DNA from: Streptantibioticus silvisoli
GTDB lineage: Bacteria > Actinomycetota > Actinomycetes > Streptomycetales > Streptomycetaceae
Assembly: GCF_027947535.2 (NCBI RefSeq)
Contig: NZ_JAAGKO020000069.1
Location: forward strand, 1-33,616
Length of the DNA stretch: 33,616 nucleotides
Direction of reading: 5' to 3'
The notes under the pieces were generated by a model, which saw nothing but the letters and a program-made list of their open reading frames with translations, searched no databases and was not told the DNA's origin. The translations under genes were made by a program, and so were the position numbers. Below are positions 7,280-16,294 of the stretch, one piece after another (position 1 is the first letter of the stretch; each line of letters opens with the position of its first letter).

Positions 7280-7972
7280 TCAGGTGCGGATCGCGTAGCC
7301 GGCGAGGCCGCCGGACAGCAGTGCGGCGGAGTCGTCCACGCATCGCAGCAGGGCGGCGCGGCGTTCGGCGGCCGGCCGTGCGTCGACGCGGCGGCGGACC
7401 TCCTGCGAGGTGATCAGCCTCAGCAGGCTGACCAGTTGGGCCGCGACCAGCCGGGGCGTCGGATCATCCCCGGTCGCGCCGGTCTCCTCCGCCAGCAGTC
7501 CGGCCAGCGCCTCCTCGAACCGTTCGAACATCACCAGCAGCCGCGACCGCAGCGCCGGCACCTCCCCGAACGTGGTGTGGAACCCCTCCAGCCCGTGGAC
7601 GTCGTCCGCCGAGGCCGCCAGCTCCGCCAGGAAGGCCCGCATGCCCTCCAGCGCCGACGCACCCGCCGGCCGCTCGCGCACCGCCGCGACGAGGGCGTCC
7701 CGGGTCTCGACCTCGTCGCCGAAGACGAGGTCCTCCTTGGAGTCGAAGTAGGTGAACAGCGTCTTGACGGACACGTTCGCCTCGTCCGCGATCCGCGCCA
7801 CGGTGACGCCCTCGTAGCCGTGCTCCTCGAACAGCTGTCCCGCGGCCTCCAGGATCGCCCGCCGCGTCAGCCACTTCTTGCGTTCCCGCAGGCCGAGCCC
7901 CGCACCGGGAGCCGCCCGCCCCGCGTCGTCGGCAGTCGGTACGGCAGCGGTGCGGGGCTTCGGCGGGGTCAC
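7280..7972 (-). CDS. TetR/AcrR-family transcriptional repressor
   Basis: 230 aa. The N-terminal DNA-binding domain (about residues 30-78) is typical: RRAILEAAGQLFEEHGYEGV, then VARIADEANVSVKTLFTYF. The C-terminal helical domain is the variable ligand and dimer part. The start is the GTG at 7972: TAAGGT sits only six bases upstream, so the transcript probably begins at the start codon (leaderless), and no ribosome site is present. It is divergent from the DHA2 exporter at 8302-9780 across a 329-bp control region, the usual layout of a drug-responsive repressor and its pump. The ligand is unknown. Confidence 0.92.
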   Translation of the reverse strand: MTPPKPRTAAVPTADDAGRAAPGAGLGLRERKKWLTRRAILEAAGQLFEEHGYEGVTVARIADEANVSVKTLFTYFDSKEDLVFGDEVETRDALVAAVRERPAGASALEGMRAFLAELAASADDVHGLEGFHTTFGEVPALRSRLLVMFERFEEALAGLLAEETGATGDDPTPRLVAAQLVSLLRLITSQEVRRRVDARPAAERRAALLRCVDDSAALLSGGLAGYAIRT

Positions 7973-7978
7973 CGGGCC

Positions 7979-8016
7979 ACCTTAGAACGGTCGGGGCGAA
8001 AGTCAAGCGAGTTTCG
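7979..8016 (-). promoter_or_regulatory. tetR-gene promoter with overlapping dyad
   Basis: Minus strand: -35 TTGACT (8006-8001), 16-nt spacer, -10 TAAGGT (7984-7979), then six bases to the GTG. An inverted repeat CGAAA-N10-TTTCG (7997-8016) covers the -35 box and could be the repressor's own operator. Confidence 0.6.
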
Positions 8017-8222
8017 TTTTACAGCCCACGCCTATGGCTTGCCGGGGGCGTTCGCGGCGCGCGGTGTTCGGGGGGCGGAGGCGTTCGAGGGTGCCCGGGG
8101 GTGTCCGGGCCCGGGAGGGTTTCGGGAGGGGTTTCGGGAGGCGGGGTGCCAGTGGGAGAGGGAGCGGTGGGTGGTGGGTGGCGGTGGGTCGCGGCGATTG
8201 ATGCAGGCGGTGAATATCGCGC

Positions 8223-8251
8223 TTGACGCGAAAGAGTAACTGACTTACGTT
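8223..8251 (+). promoter_or_regulatory. Exporter promoter with candidate TetR operator
   Basis: -35 TTGACG (8223-8228), 17-nt spacer, -10 TACGTT (8246-8251). Between them GTAACTGACTTAC forms a short dyad (GTAA-N5-TTAC) suited to repressor binding. The start codon is about 50 nt downstream. The rest of 8007-8222 shows no gene. Confidence 0.6.
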
Positions 8252-8301
8252 ATCGCTGTAGTCACCCATTGATCGCGCCATGACCGCCGGAGGACGGCCC
8301 C

Positions 8302-9780
8302 ATGTCCGTCGAATCGCTCTCGCCGCCCACTGCCGAACCCGGCGGCGCCGCCCCTGCCCGCATCACGATGCTGCTGGTGCCGCTGATGCTGGTGCTGTTC
8401 ATCTCCAACCTCGACCAGACGATCGTCGCCACCGCCCTGCCCAGCATCGGGCGCGACCTCGGCGACCTGTCCGGCACCTCGTGGGTGGCCACCGGATACC
8501 TGCTGACCAGCGCGATCACCACCTTGATCTTCGGCACGCTCGGCGACATGTACGGCCGCAAACGGATCTTCCAGATCGCGATCGTGCTGTTCCTCGTCGG
8601 CTCCGCGCTCTGCGGCGCGGCCCGCGACCTGACCTGGCTGATCCTCTTCCGGGCGTTCCAGGGCATCGGCGGCGGCGGGCTCAACTCGCTGGTGATGGCG
8701 GTGATCGGCGATGTCGTACCGCCCCGGCAGCGCTCGAAGTACCAGGCGTCCGTCGGCATCGTCGCCACGCTGGCGCTGATCGCCGGTCCGCTGCTCGGCG
8801 GGCTGTTCTCCGAGACCCTGTCGTGGCGGTGGATCTTCTACATCAACCTGCCGATCGGCGTCCTCGCCCTGGTCATCGTCGCGCTGCGCCTGCGGCTGCC
8901 CCGCCCGGCCGCCGGGGCCCGCGGCCGGATCGACGTCGCCGGCGGCCTGCTGGCGGCGGTGTTCACCAGCGCCGTGATGCTCTTCACCACCTGGGGCGGT
9001 TCGCGCTACGCCTGGGGCTCCGCTCCGGTGCTCACCCTGGTCGTCGTCAGCGTGCTGTCGCTGGCCGGCTACCTGCTGGTCGAACGCCGCGCCGCCGAAC
9101 CGATCACCCCGCTCCACCTCTTCCGCAGCGGCGTCTTCGTCATCGCCGCCGCGCAGTTCCTGCTGGCCACCCTCGTGCTGTTCGTCGCGATGCTCTACGT
9201 GCCGCTGTTCCTCCAGACGGTCCAGCACCGGTCCGCCTTCACCGCCGGGCTCTTCGTCATACCGCTGCTCGTCGGCCTGGTCGCGGCCACCGCCGTCGCC
9301 GGTCCGTTCATCAGCCGCACCGGGCGGTACAAGGTCTATCCCGTCATCGGCGCGGTCCTCACAGCCGCGGGCATGTACATGGTCTCGCTGGCCGGGCAGC
9401 ACACCGCCGCCTGGCAGCTCGTCGTCCCCCTCGCCGTCGCGGGCGCCGGCCTCGGCTTCTTCGTCCAGGTCGCGCTGCTCGCCGGGCAGAACGCCGTCGA
9501 GCACCGCCATCTCGGCGTGGCCACCGGCGCGTTGAACTTCTTCAAGAGCATCGGCGGAGCCTTCGGTGCCGCGCTCTTCGGCGCCATCCTCACCACCGGA
9601 CTCGCCCACGTCCCGCCCGGCGCCACGGCCGGCCACGTCCAGGCCTTCCACACCGTCTTCCGGTGGACCCTGCCCTTCATGGCCCTGTCCTTCGTCCTCG
9701 CCCTCGTCATGCGGGAGAAGCCGCTCTCCGACGAGATGAAGGACGTCGTGCACGGCAAGATCGAGGTGCCGGAGTACTGA
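8302..9780 (+). CDS. DHA2-type MFS drug exporter (EmrB/QacA-like)
   Basis: 492 aa, expected length for a 14-TM DHA2 proton antiporter. TM1 carries [20 protein letters not shown]. Motif A is [11 protein letters not shown] after TM2. The motif-C region reads [26 protein letters not shown]. Later segments alternate hydrophobic helices up to [13 protein letters not shown]. The ATG at 8302 follows GGAGGA by eight bases. It is divergent from the TetR gene and probably derepressed by that protein's ligand. Likely substrates are hydrophobic drugs or an endogenous metabolite; specificity cannot be read. Base use is the same as its neighbours. Confidence 0.93.
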   Translation: [492 protein letters not shown]

Positions 9781-9860
9781 TCCGGGTGGCCGCCGGTGGC
9801 TTTCGGTGCCTCCGGTGGCCTTCGCGGCGGCTGATGGCGCCCGGCCGTGGTCGTCTCGGC

Positions 9861-9909
9861 GGTCGGCGGTCGGCGGTCGGCGGTCGGCGGTCGGCGGTCG
9901 GCGGTCGGT
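9861..9909. repeat. Seven tandem GGTCGGC heptamers
   Basis: Six perfect and one variant copy of GGTCGGC in a row, preceded by a partial unit. They lie in the 356-bp gap between the exporter and the SRPBCC gene (9781-10136), which otherwise shows no gene. Seven-bp units shift frame, so this is not coding. Confidence 0.9.
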
Positions 9910-10136
9910 GCCGGAGTCGGGTGCGGCAGTTGCTGCGGTGCGCGGTGTCCTGGGGGCGCCGCGCACCGGCGTGCGGCGGCGGCGCGCACGCTGGGGTGCG
10001 CAACGGAGCGCCGGGGTGGGAGGGGGCGGATTTGGGCCGGGTCGGGCGTGGTGGTTGGCTTGCCGACAGAACGGGTGACCCCCCGGAAGCCGAAACCCGG
10101 GAACCGGTCCCCGAAGAGACCCCGAGGACGGAACAG

Positions 10137-10580
10137 ATGGCGCAGGTCGAGGCCACCACCGAGCGAGTCGTAGCCGCCACCCCCGAAGCGGCGTTCGGCA
10201 CCCTCGCTGACTACGCGCACGCCCGGCGCGAGTTGCTGCCCGAGCAGTTCAGCGAGTACGAGGTCCGCGAGGGCGGTGCCGGAGCCGGCACTGTCGTGCA
10301 CTGGAAACTCCAGGCCACCTCCAAGCGGGTACGCGACTGCCTCTTCGAGGTGTCCGAGCCCACCCCGGGCCAACTGGTCGAGAAGGACCGCAACTCCACG
10401 ATGGTCACCACCTGGACCGTCACCCCGGCCGGCGAGGGTCACGCCAAGGTCGTCGTCGAGACGGTCTGGGCCGGTGCCGGCGGCATCGGCGGCTTCTTCG
10501 AGCGGACCTTCGCCCCCAAGGGCCTCAACCGCATCCACGGCGCCGTCCTCGCCAAGCTCGCCGAGCACGTCGAGAAGTAG
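10137..10580 (+). CDS. SRPBCC-fold (polyketide cyclase/START-like) protein
   Basis: 147 aa, a usual length for single-domain SRPBCC proteins. It begins MAQVEATTERVVAATPEAAF, the typical first strand and helix of the fold, has WKLQATSK and VTTWTVTPAGEGHAKVVVE strands, and closes with a long C-terminal helix (FFERTFAPKGLNRIHGAVLAKL). Start ATG 10137, GAGGA eight bases upstream. The fold forms a hydrophobic cavity for small molecules; the ligand or reaction cannot be inferred. It stands alone between two DHA2 transporters with its own gap on each side. Confidence 0.88.
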   Translation: MAQVEATTERVVAATPEAAFGTLADYAHARRELLPEQFSEYEVREGGAGAGTVVHWKLQATSKRVRDCLFEVSEPTPGQLVEKDRNSTMVTTWTVTPAGEGHAKVVVETVWAGAGGIGGFFERTFAPKGLNRIHGAVLAKLAEHVEK

Positions 10581-10697
10581 CCGACCCGCGGTCGACGCCT
10601 CCCACGGCCGTCCACCGCGGTTCACCAGGGTCACCGGTTCGGGTGATCCCGGCGGCGGGTGAACGCGCGCCCCGCGTGCGCCGCCCGCCGCCAAAAC

Positions 10698-10738
10698 CCC
10701 AGTTGAGCCGCCAACTCGCCTTTCGCGCAGCCCAGTTG
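10698..10738. promoter_or_regulatory. Repeated CCCAGTTG boxes before fused transporter
   Basis: CCCAGTTG at 10698-10705 and 10731-10738, with an inverted CCAACT at 10711-10716 and another CAGTTG near 10765. They lie 100-140 bp upstream of the proposed GTG at 10839. They might be operator half-sites; no clear -10/-35 was recognised. Confidence 0.25.
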
Positions 10739-10838
10739 TGCCCCCTTCGGTCGCCGGAATCCCACTTCGCCGCAGTTGCTCCTCCATGACGCGCAATGCG
10801 ACAAATGGGCCTTCGCAACGCGACGAGGGGAGCAGTAC

Positions 10839-13616
10839 GTGCGCGACCGCACCGGCGCCCGCGCCACGGCCACCCCGGCCGACGCCCCCGCGGCCGACCA
10901 CCGCACGGCCCGGCCCGACCCCGCCGCTCCCGCACACCAACCCACCCCGCCCGACTTCCCGCACGGCCCCTTCCCGCACGGCCCCGCGCCCCGGGATCAC
11001 CACGTCGCGATCACGACCTCCGCCCTGGTCCCGAGCGTCGGCGCAACCCGACGAGCCGACGCCGACGCAGCTCAACGAACCGACGGTCCCCAACGAGCCG
11101 ACACCGACGCAGCCCAACGAGCCGACGCAGACGCGTCGTTCGGCGCCCGGGCGACGCTCGCGGACGGCACGGCCGCCCCGGCTGCCCCGGTCGGTACGAG
11201 GACGCGCGGGCGTGGTGCCAGGACTTCCGGCTCCCCGGCGCAGGCCCCCGCCGCCGTACCGCTCTCCGCGCGCCGGGTGCGGCTGGTCTTCCTCGGGCTG
11301 ATGCTCACCCTGTCGCTGGCCGCGCTCGACCAGACCATCGTGGCCACCGCGCTGCCCAAGGTCGTCGGCCAACTGCACGGTCTGGACCGGATGTCCTGGG
11401 TCGTGACGGCCTATCTGCTCGCCTCGACCGTCGGCCTGCCGATCTACGGCAAGCTCGGTGACTTGTTCGGACGCAAACCGGTCTTTCAGTTCGCGACCCT
11501 CACCTTCGTCATCGGCTCGGCGCTGGCCGGCCGATCGCGGACCATGAACGAGCTGATCGCCTTCCGCGGCCTGCAAGGCGTCGGCGGCGGCGGGCTGATG
11601 ATCGGTGTGCAGGCGATCATCGGCGACATCGCCCCGCCCCGCCGCCGTGCCCGCTACATGGGCCTGGTCGGCGCCGCCTTCGGCCTGGCCTCCGTCGCCG
11701 GCCCGCTGATCGGCGGCTTCTTCACCGACCACGCCTCCTGGCGCTGGTGCTTCTACGTCAACGTCCCCTTCGGCCTGGTCACCCTCGCGGTGGTCACCGC
11801 AGTGCTCCGACTGCCGTGCCCGGCGGTCCGCGGACGGTTCGACGTGCTGGGTGCGCTGCTGCTGACCAGCGGTTCCACCTGCCTGGTGCTGCTCACCAGC
11901 TGGGGCGGCACACGGTACGGCTGGCGCTCCGACACCGTCATCGGCCTCGGCGCCGGAACGCTGGCGAGCGCCGCCCTCTTCGTGCTGGCCGAACACTTCG
12001 CCGCCGAACCGGTGATCCCGCTGCGGCTGTTCCGCGACCCGGTCTTCACCGTCGCCTCCCTCGTCGGCGTGGTGATCGGCGTCGCGCTGTTCGGCGCGGC
12101 CAGCTACCTGCCGACGTTCCTGCAGATGGTCGACGGCGCCTCCGCCACCGGCTCCGGCCTGCTGATGCTCCCCATGATGGGCGGCATCGTCATCGCCTCC
12201 GTCCTGTCCGGTCAGCTCATCGGCCGGTCCGGCCGCTACCGGGCCCACCCGCTGCTGGGCTGCGCGCTGGCGGCCGTCGGCATGTGGCTGCTGTCCCGGC
12301 TGCACGAGCACACCTCGCGCCCGGTCTACAGCTGCTGGATGGCGGTTCTCGGCCTCGGCGTCGGCATGGTGCTGCCGGTGCTGGTGCTCGCCGTGCAGAA
12401 CGCGGCCCGGCCTGCCGACCTCGGCGCGGCCACCTCCGCCAACAACTACTTCCGCCAGATCGGCGGTTCGGTCGGCGCTGCCGTCTTCGGCACCGTTTTC
12501 TCCGAGCGCCTGCGCCACCGCCTCGCCCTCGAACTGCCGCACTCCGTACGGCTTCCCGACCCCGACTCGATCACCCCGCAACTGGTGCGCGCCCTGCCCG
12601 CCCCGCTGCGCGACGGCTACGTACGGGCCTACGCGGCCGCCATGCCGCACGTCTTCCTGTACTTCGTCCCCGTGCTCGTCCTCGGTTTCCTGACCGCCTT
12701 CCTCCTCAAGGAGACTCCGCCGGTGATCCCCAACGGTCCGGCCCCCGCCCCCGCCCCCGACAGCGCCTCCGCCGTGCCGCTGCCCGGGGCCCGCTCCGCC
12801 GCCGGCCCCGGTGCGGTGGTGCGCGGAACCGTGCGACACGCCGACGGCAGTACTGTCGTGCGAGCCGCCCTCACCCTCATCGACGCGGCCGGTCACCAGG
12901 TGGGGCGCGGCGCCACCGGGGACGACGGCCACTACGCCCTCGACGCCCCCGCTCCCGGCGCCCACGTGCTGATCGCGGCGGCGGACGGCCACCGACCGCA
13001 GGCCGTCAGCGTCACCGTGACGGACCGGCCGGTCGACCTCGACGTCGTCCTGGGCGGCGCCGGCCACCTCACCGGGACCGTGCGAACCGCCGACGGGGCT
13101 CCCGTGCCGGACGCCGTCGTCACGCTGACCGACGTCCGCGGCGAGGTGGTCGCCGGGGCCCGCAGCGAGTGCGACGGGTCCTACGCCCTGACCGACATCG
13201 TGGCCGGTGACTACACCCTCGCGGCCGACGCCCCCGCCTTCCGCCCGGCCGCCCTGCCGGTCCGCGTCCAGGCATCCCGGGAGACCCGGCAGGACATCGA
13301 ACTCGCCGGCGGTGCCCTGCTGCGCGGTGTGGTGCGCGCCCCCGGCGGCCAACTCGTCGAGGCCGCCCGCGTCACGCTGCTCGACACGGCCGGCAACGTG
13401 GTCGACTCCGTCACCACCGGCCCCGACGGCGCCTTCCGCTTCACCGACCTGACCGCCGGCTCCTACACGGTGATCGCCGCCGGCTACCCGCCGGTCGCCA
13501 CCGTCCTGCGGATCGACAGCGGTAGCCGCACCGAACGCGACGTCCAACTCGGCCACGAGGACCGACCCGACGGCGACGCACGCGGTGCCGGGGCCGCCGT
13601 GCGGCGGCCGTGCTGA
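10839..13616 (+). CDS. DHA2 MFS transporter fused to three carboxypeptidase-regulatory-like domains
   Basis: About 925 aa from the GTG at 10839, chosen for AGGGGAG six bases upstream; an in-frame ATG lies at 10776. The first ~140 residues are low-complexity (Ala/Asp/Arg/Pro). A 14-TM DHA2 transporter follows: [62 protein letters not shown], ending [11 protein letters not shown]. After an Ala/Pro linker come three beta-sandwich repeats of about 85 residues, starting [31 protein letters not shown] and [18 protein letters not shown], each with a DGSYAL/DGHYAL/DGAFRF strand and a G.Y.L/V.A turn (CarboxypepD_reg/Cna-B type). By topology rules for 14-TM transporters the tail is probably cytoplasmic; its role is unknown. 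Convergent with the gene ending at 13880. Confidence 0.85.
   Translation: [925 protein letters not shown]
11040..11132 (+). repeat. Degenerate 6-bp-based repeats in transporter N-terminal leader
   Basis: Repeated acgagccgac(g/a)ccgacgcagc blocks of 24 and 18 bp. In the transporter frame they give [13 protein letters not shown]-type repeats. Whether this stretch is translated depends on the true start. Confidence 0.5.
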
Positions 13617-13879
13617 ACGGTGCGGGGTGTCGGTCGGCGGTGCCGTCCGGTGCGGTGGGCTGGTCCGTGGTGCTGGCCGGTGCCCGGCGCCGGTCCGCGG
13701 TGCCGTCCGGCGTGCGGTACCGGTGGCTGGTCGGTTCGCGGTGTCCGGCCCGTCGCCGATGCCTGCCTCACCGCTGACGTCTGCCCTGCCGCCGGCGTCT
13801 GCCCCGCCGCCGGTGGACGGCCTGCTGTCGGCGACCGGCTCGTCGTTCGTGCCCGGCTTGCCGTCCGTGCCCGGTGCCG
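13617..13879. other. Convergent intergenic region, low complexity
   Basis: 263 bp between two convergent stops, rich in degenerate ggtgccgtccggtgcgg and gccgccggcgtctgcc blocks. No gene or clean terminator hairpin was recognised. Confidence 0.6.
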
Positions 13880-15607
13880 TCAGTCCTGGGAGGAGGTGGA
13901 GGGCGTGGGGTGGGCGGATGCCGGTGTGCGGGACGGCAGGGGATTCGCGGGGGGCGCCGGCTGTTCCGCCTTCACCGGTTTCGCGGCGCAGGGGGTGCCG
14001 CGCGGCAGGCGGTAGCGGGCGCCGATGTGGAAGACGCCGGGGCCGTCGGCCCGCAGCAGCGTCCACTCCCCGTCCTGCTCCAGGCATCCCTGGCCGCCGC
14101 TCAGCACGTCCAGCCACGGTGACCACGTCACCCTCACCAGGACCGGTCCCGCCTTCGGCACCCGGACCGACAGCACGCTCGCTCCGGCCTTCAGCACCGT
14201 CGACGGCGCGGCGGCCATCGGCAGCGGGTCGGTCACCCGGTACACCCGCCAGTGCGTGTCGTGCCAGATCGGCGCCAGCCACGGCTGACCCTTCGACACC
14301 AGTGCCGCCTCGGCCACCGCCGCGTTGTCCGGTACCGCTTTCGGCAGCACCACGTAGCCGACCGCCCAGCGCCGCAGCCAGTCGTGGTAGGCGGCCGGGG
14401 TCAGGGTGCCCTGGTAGAACAGCGGGTTGCGCTCCACGTCCACCTGCCGATTCCAGCCGCGCGCCAGATTCACGTACGGCGACAGGCCCGCCGCCTCCCA
14501 GTGCGTCTGCGCCGACACCACCTCGACCCGCCCCCGGTCGGCGTCCAGCTTGCCCAACTCGCCGACCAGCGGCTGGGCGTAGGACGACCAGCCGGCCGCC
14601 GGGGCGGTGGACACCAGGTCCTGGACCGGCTTGAAGACCTGCCAGGCCGCAGCCACCGCGAACGCCAGGTACAAGGCCGCGGTCCGCCGCCGCCCGAGCC
14701 GTCCGGCACCCACCGCCGCCAGCAGCAGCGCGCCACCGAACAGCAGCGCCAGCCGCTCCACGTTGCTGCCGACCGGGGAAGGGACCGCCAGCGTCAGCAC
14801 GACGCCCAGCGAGTAGGCCGCCGCCGCGATCCGCACCGGGCGCCACGACTTCGGCGCCCACAGGACCAGCGGTACGGACACCGCGATGGGCAGCAGCGCA
14901 CCGCCCACCGAGAAGGGCTGGACCCCGTAGAAGGGGAAGAACACCGTCGTCGCCCCGACCACCAGCACCGGACCGGCCGCCATCGACACCGCGTCCTTGC
15001 GCCGGCCGGTGAAGAACAGGGCCACCGCCACGACTTCCACGAACAGACCGGCCACCGGGCTCGACATCGTCGCCAGCGCGCCCAGGATCGCCGCCCCCGA
15101 AGCCCGCAGGACCCGGCCGCCGAAGTCCTCGTAGCTCAGCCACGCCGCGGCGAGTGCGAAGAACATCCCGACCGCGAACGTCACCCGGCCCGACGCGCTG
15201 TCGCACCACAGGGCGAACGCGCCCCACAGCGCCGGCGTCATCGGGCGCTCGATCCCGGACCGCACCAGCATCCGCGCGAACAGTCCCGCCGACGCCGTAC
15301 CCACCAGCACCGCCGTCGTCCGCACCCCCAGCGCGGCCATCACATAGGGCGTCAGCACGCTGTAGGAGACCGGGTGCATGCCGCCGTACCAGGACAGGTT
15401 GTAGGCGGCGTCCGGATTGCGGTCGGCGAACTCGGTCCAGGCGTACTGGGCCGCCAGGTCGCCGCCGTCGGTGGCCAGGAACAGCGCCCACAGCAGGTGT
15501 AGCACACCCGCCAGCAGCACGGCCGCCACCACCGGATGCCGCAGCAGCGCCGTCAGGGGCGACCGCGGAAGGAATGCGGCACGGGGGTCCGGTTCGAGCG
15601 TGCTCAT
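13880..15607 (-). CDS. Polytopic membrane protein, GT-C glycosyltransferase-like
   Basis: 575 aa from the ATG at 15607 (GGGAG about ten bases upstream). There are roughly ten hydrophobic segments (VVAAVLLAGVLHLLWALFLA is the first) and a C-terminal extracytoplasmic-looking domain of about 200 residues ending in a Pro/Ser-rich tail. The first loop, with TDGGDLAAQYAWTEFADRNP and WYGGMHPVSYSVLTPY, has an acidic pattern reminiscent of GT-C lipid-linked sugar transferases, where an Asp in loop 1 is catalytic. A strict family match could not be confirmed by eye; conserved hypothetical streptomycete membrane proteins look like this. A cell-envelope role is inference. Monocistronic, with no close upstream gene. 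Confidence 0.8.
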   Translation of the reverse strand: MSTLEPDPRAAFLPRSPLTALLRHPVVAAVLLAGVLHLLWALFLATDGGDLAAQYAWTEFADRNPDAAYNLSWYGGMHPVSYSVLTPYVMAALGVRTTAVLVGTASAGLFARMLVRSGIERPMTPALWGAFALWCDSASGRVTFAVGMFFALAAAWLSYEDFGGRVLRASGAAILGALATMSSPVAGLFVEVVAVALFFTGRRKDAVSMAAGPVLVVGATTVFFPFYGVQPFSVGGALLPIAVSVPLVLWAPKSWRPVRIAAAAYSLGVVLTLAVPSPVGSNVERLALLFGGALLLAAVGAGRLGRRRTAALYLAFAVAAAWQVFKPVQDLVSTAPAAGWSSYAQPLVGELGKLDADRGRVEVVSAQTHWEAAGLSPYVNLARGWNRQVDVERNPLFYQGTLTPAAYHDWLRRWAVGYVVLPKAVPDNAAVAEAALVSKGQPWLAPIWHDTHWRVYRVTDPLPMAAAPSTVLKAGASVLSVRVPKAGPVLVRVTWSPWLDVLSGGQGCLEQDGEWTLLRADGPGVFHIGARYRLPRGTPCAAKPVKAEQPAPPANPLPSRTPASAHPTPSTSSQD

Positions 15608-16294
15608 CGTGTTTGCTCCCGGTCTTGCCCAGTTGCCGTACCGAGTACGGGACGCTAACACGCGTGGCTGTCGCGCCGGGGGAGCAGGTGCGGCAGACGG
15701 GCCTGCGCCGGATCGCGGCCGCGTACCGACCGCATCCCCTGTCGTGCTTGACGCGCACGGGCGGGTCGGCCGCCCGGTGGTGGCACCGGCGGAGCCGAAA
15801 GAGCCGATGGGACTGGGGGAGCTGGGAGAGCCGCCGGAGCCGGCGGAGCCAGGGCGGTCGTCGGAGCGGGAAGAGCCGACCGAAGGCGGGAAGCCCGCCG
15901 AGCCGGGGGAGTTCAGGCAGCCCAGGCCACCCGGGCGGCCGCGACGGCAGGAGTGGCCGGAGTGGGCCGACCGAGCGTTCCCGGAGCCATCGGCGGGGTC
16001 CGGGCGGCCGGGGGCGCCGGGCGCGCGGGAGGAGAAGGGGGAGAAGAACGGAGGAGACGGCCCGCGCGTGGTGATCCATTGGAGCGAACCTCCGGCGCGT
16101 CCAGGCGTGGCGGAGGGGACATCGGGGCCGCCGGGCGGATCCCGAAGCGGGTAGGAGGAGGCCGGCGGTGGTCGGCACGGCAGACGGGCCGTCCTGAACG
16201 GGTCGCGGTCGGCGAAGGGGCGCGGAGGGTGAACTGGTCACCGTGAGTGATCGCATGTCGGTGATCGTGGCTCCGCGCGACCCGGTCGCGCAAG
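15608..16294. other. Long gap with purine-rich degenerate repeats, no supported gene
   Basis: 687 bp. 15790-16060 is rich in ggagccg/gagccgg blocks that give Pro/Glu/Gly-rich translations in one frame and Pro/Ala/Ser-rich ones on the other strand. No ribosome site, domain or codon pattern supports a gene. The open frames here look like composition artefacts. Confidence 0.5.

Noticed and set aside
15417-16154. Plus-strand frame giving a Pro/Glu/Gly-rich 245-residue protein
   Set aside because: It starts inside the opposite-strand membrane protein gene, has no ribosome site and no domain.
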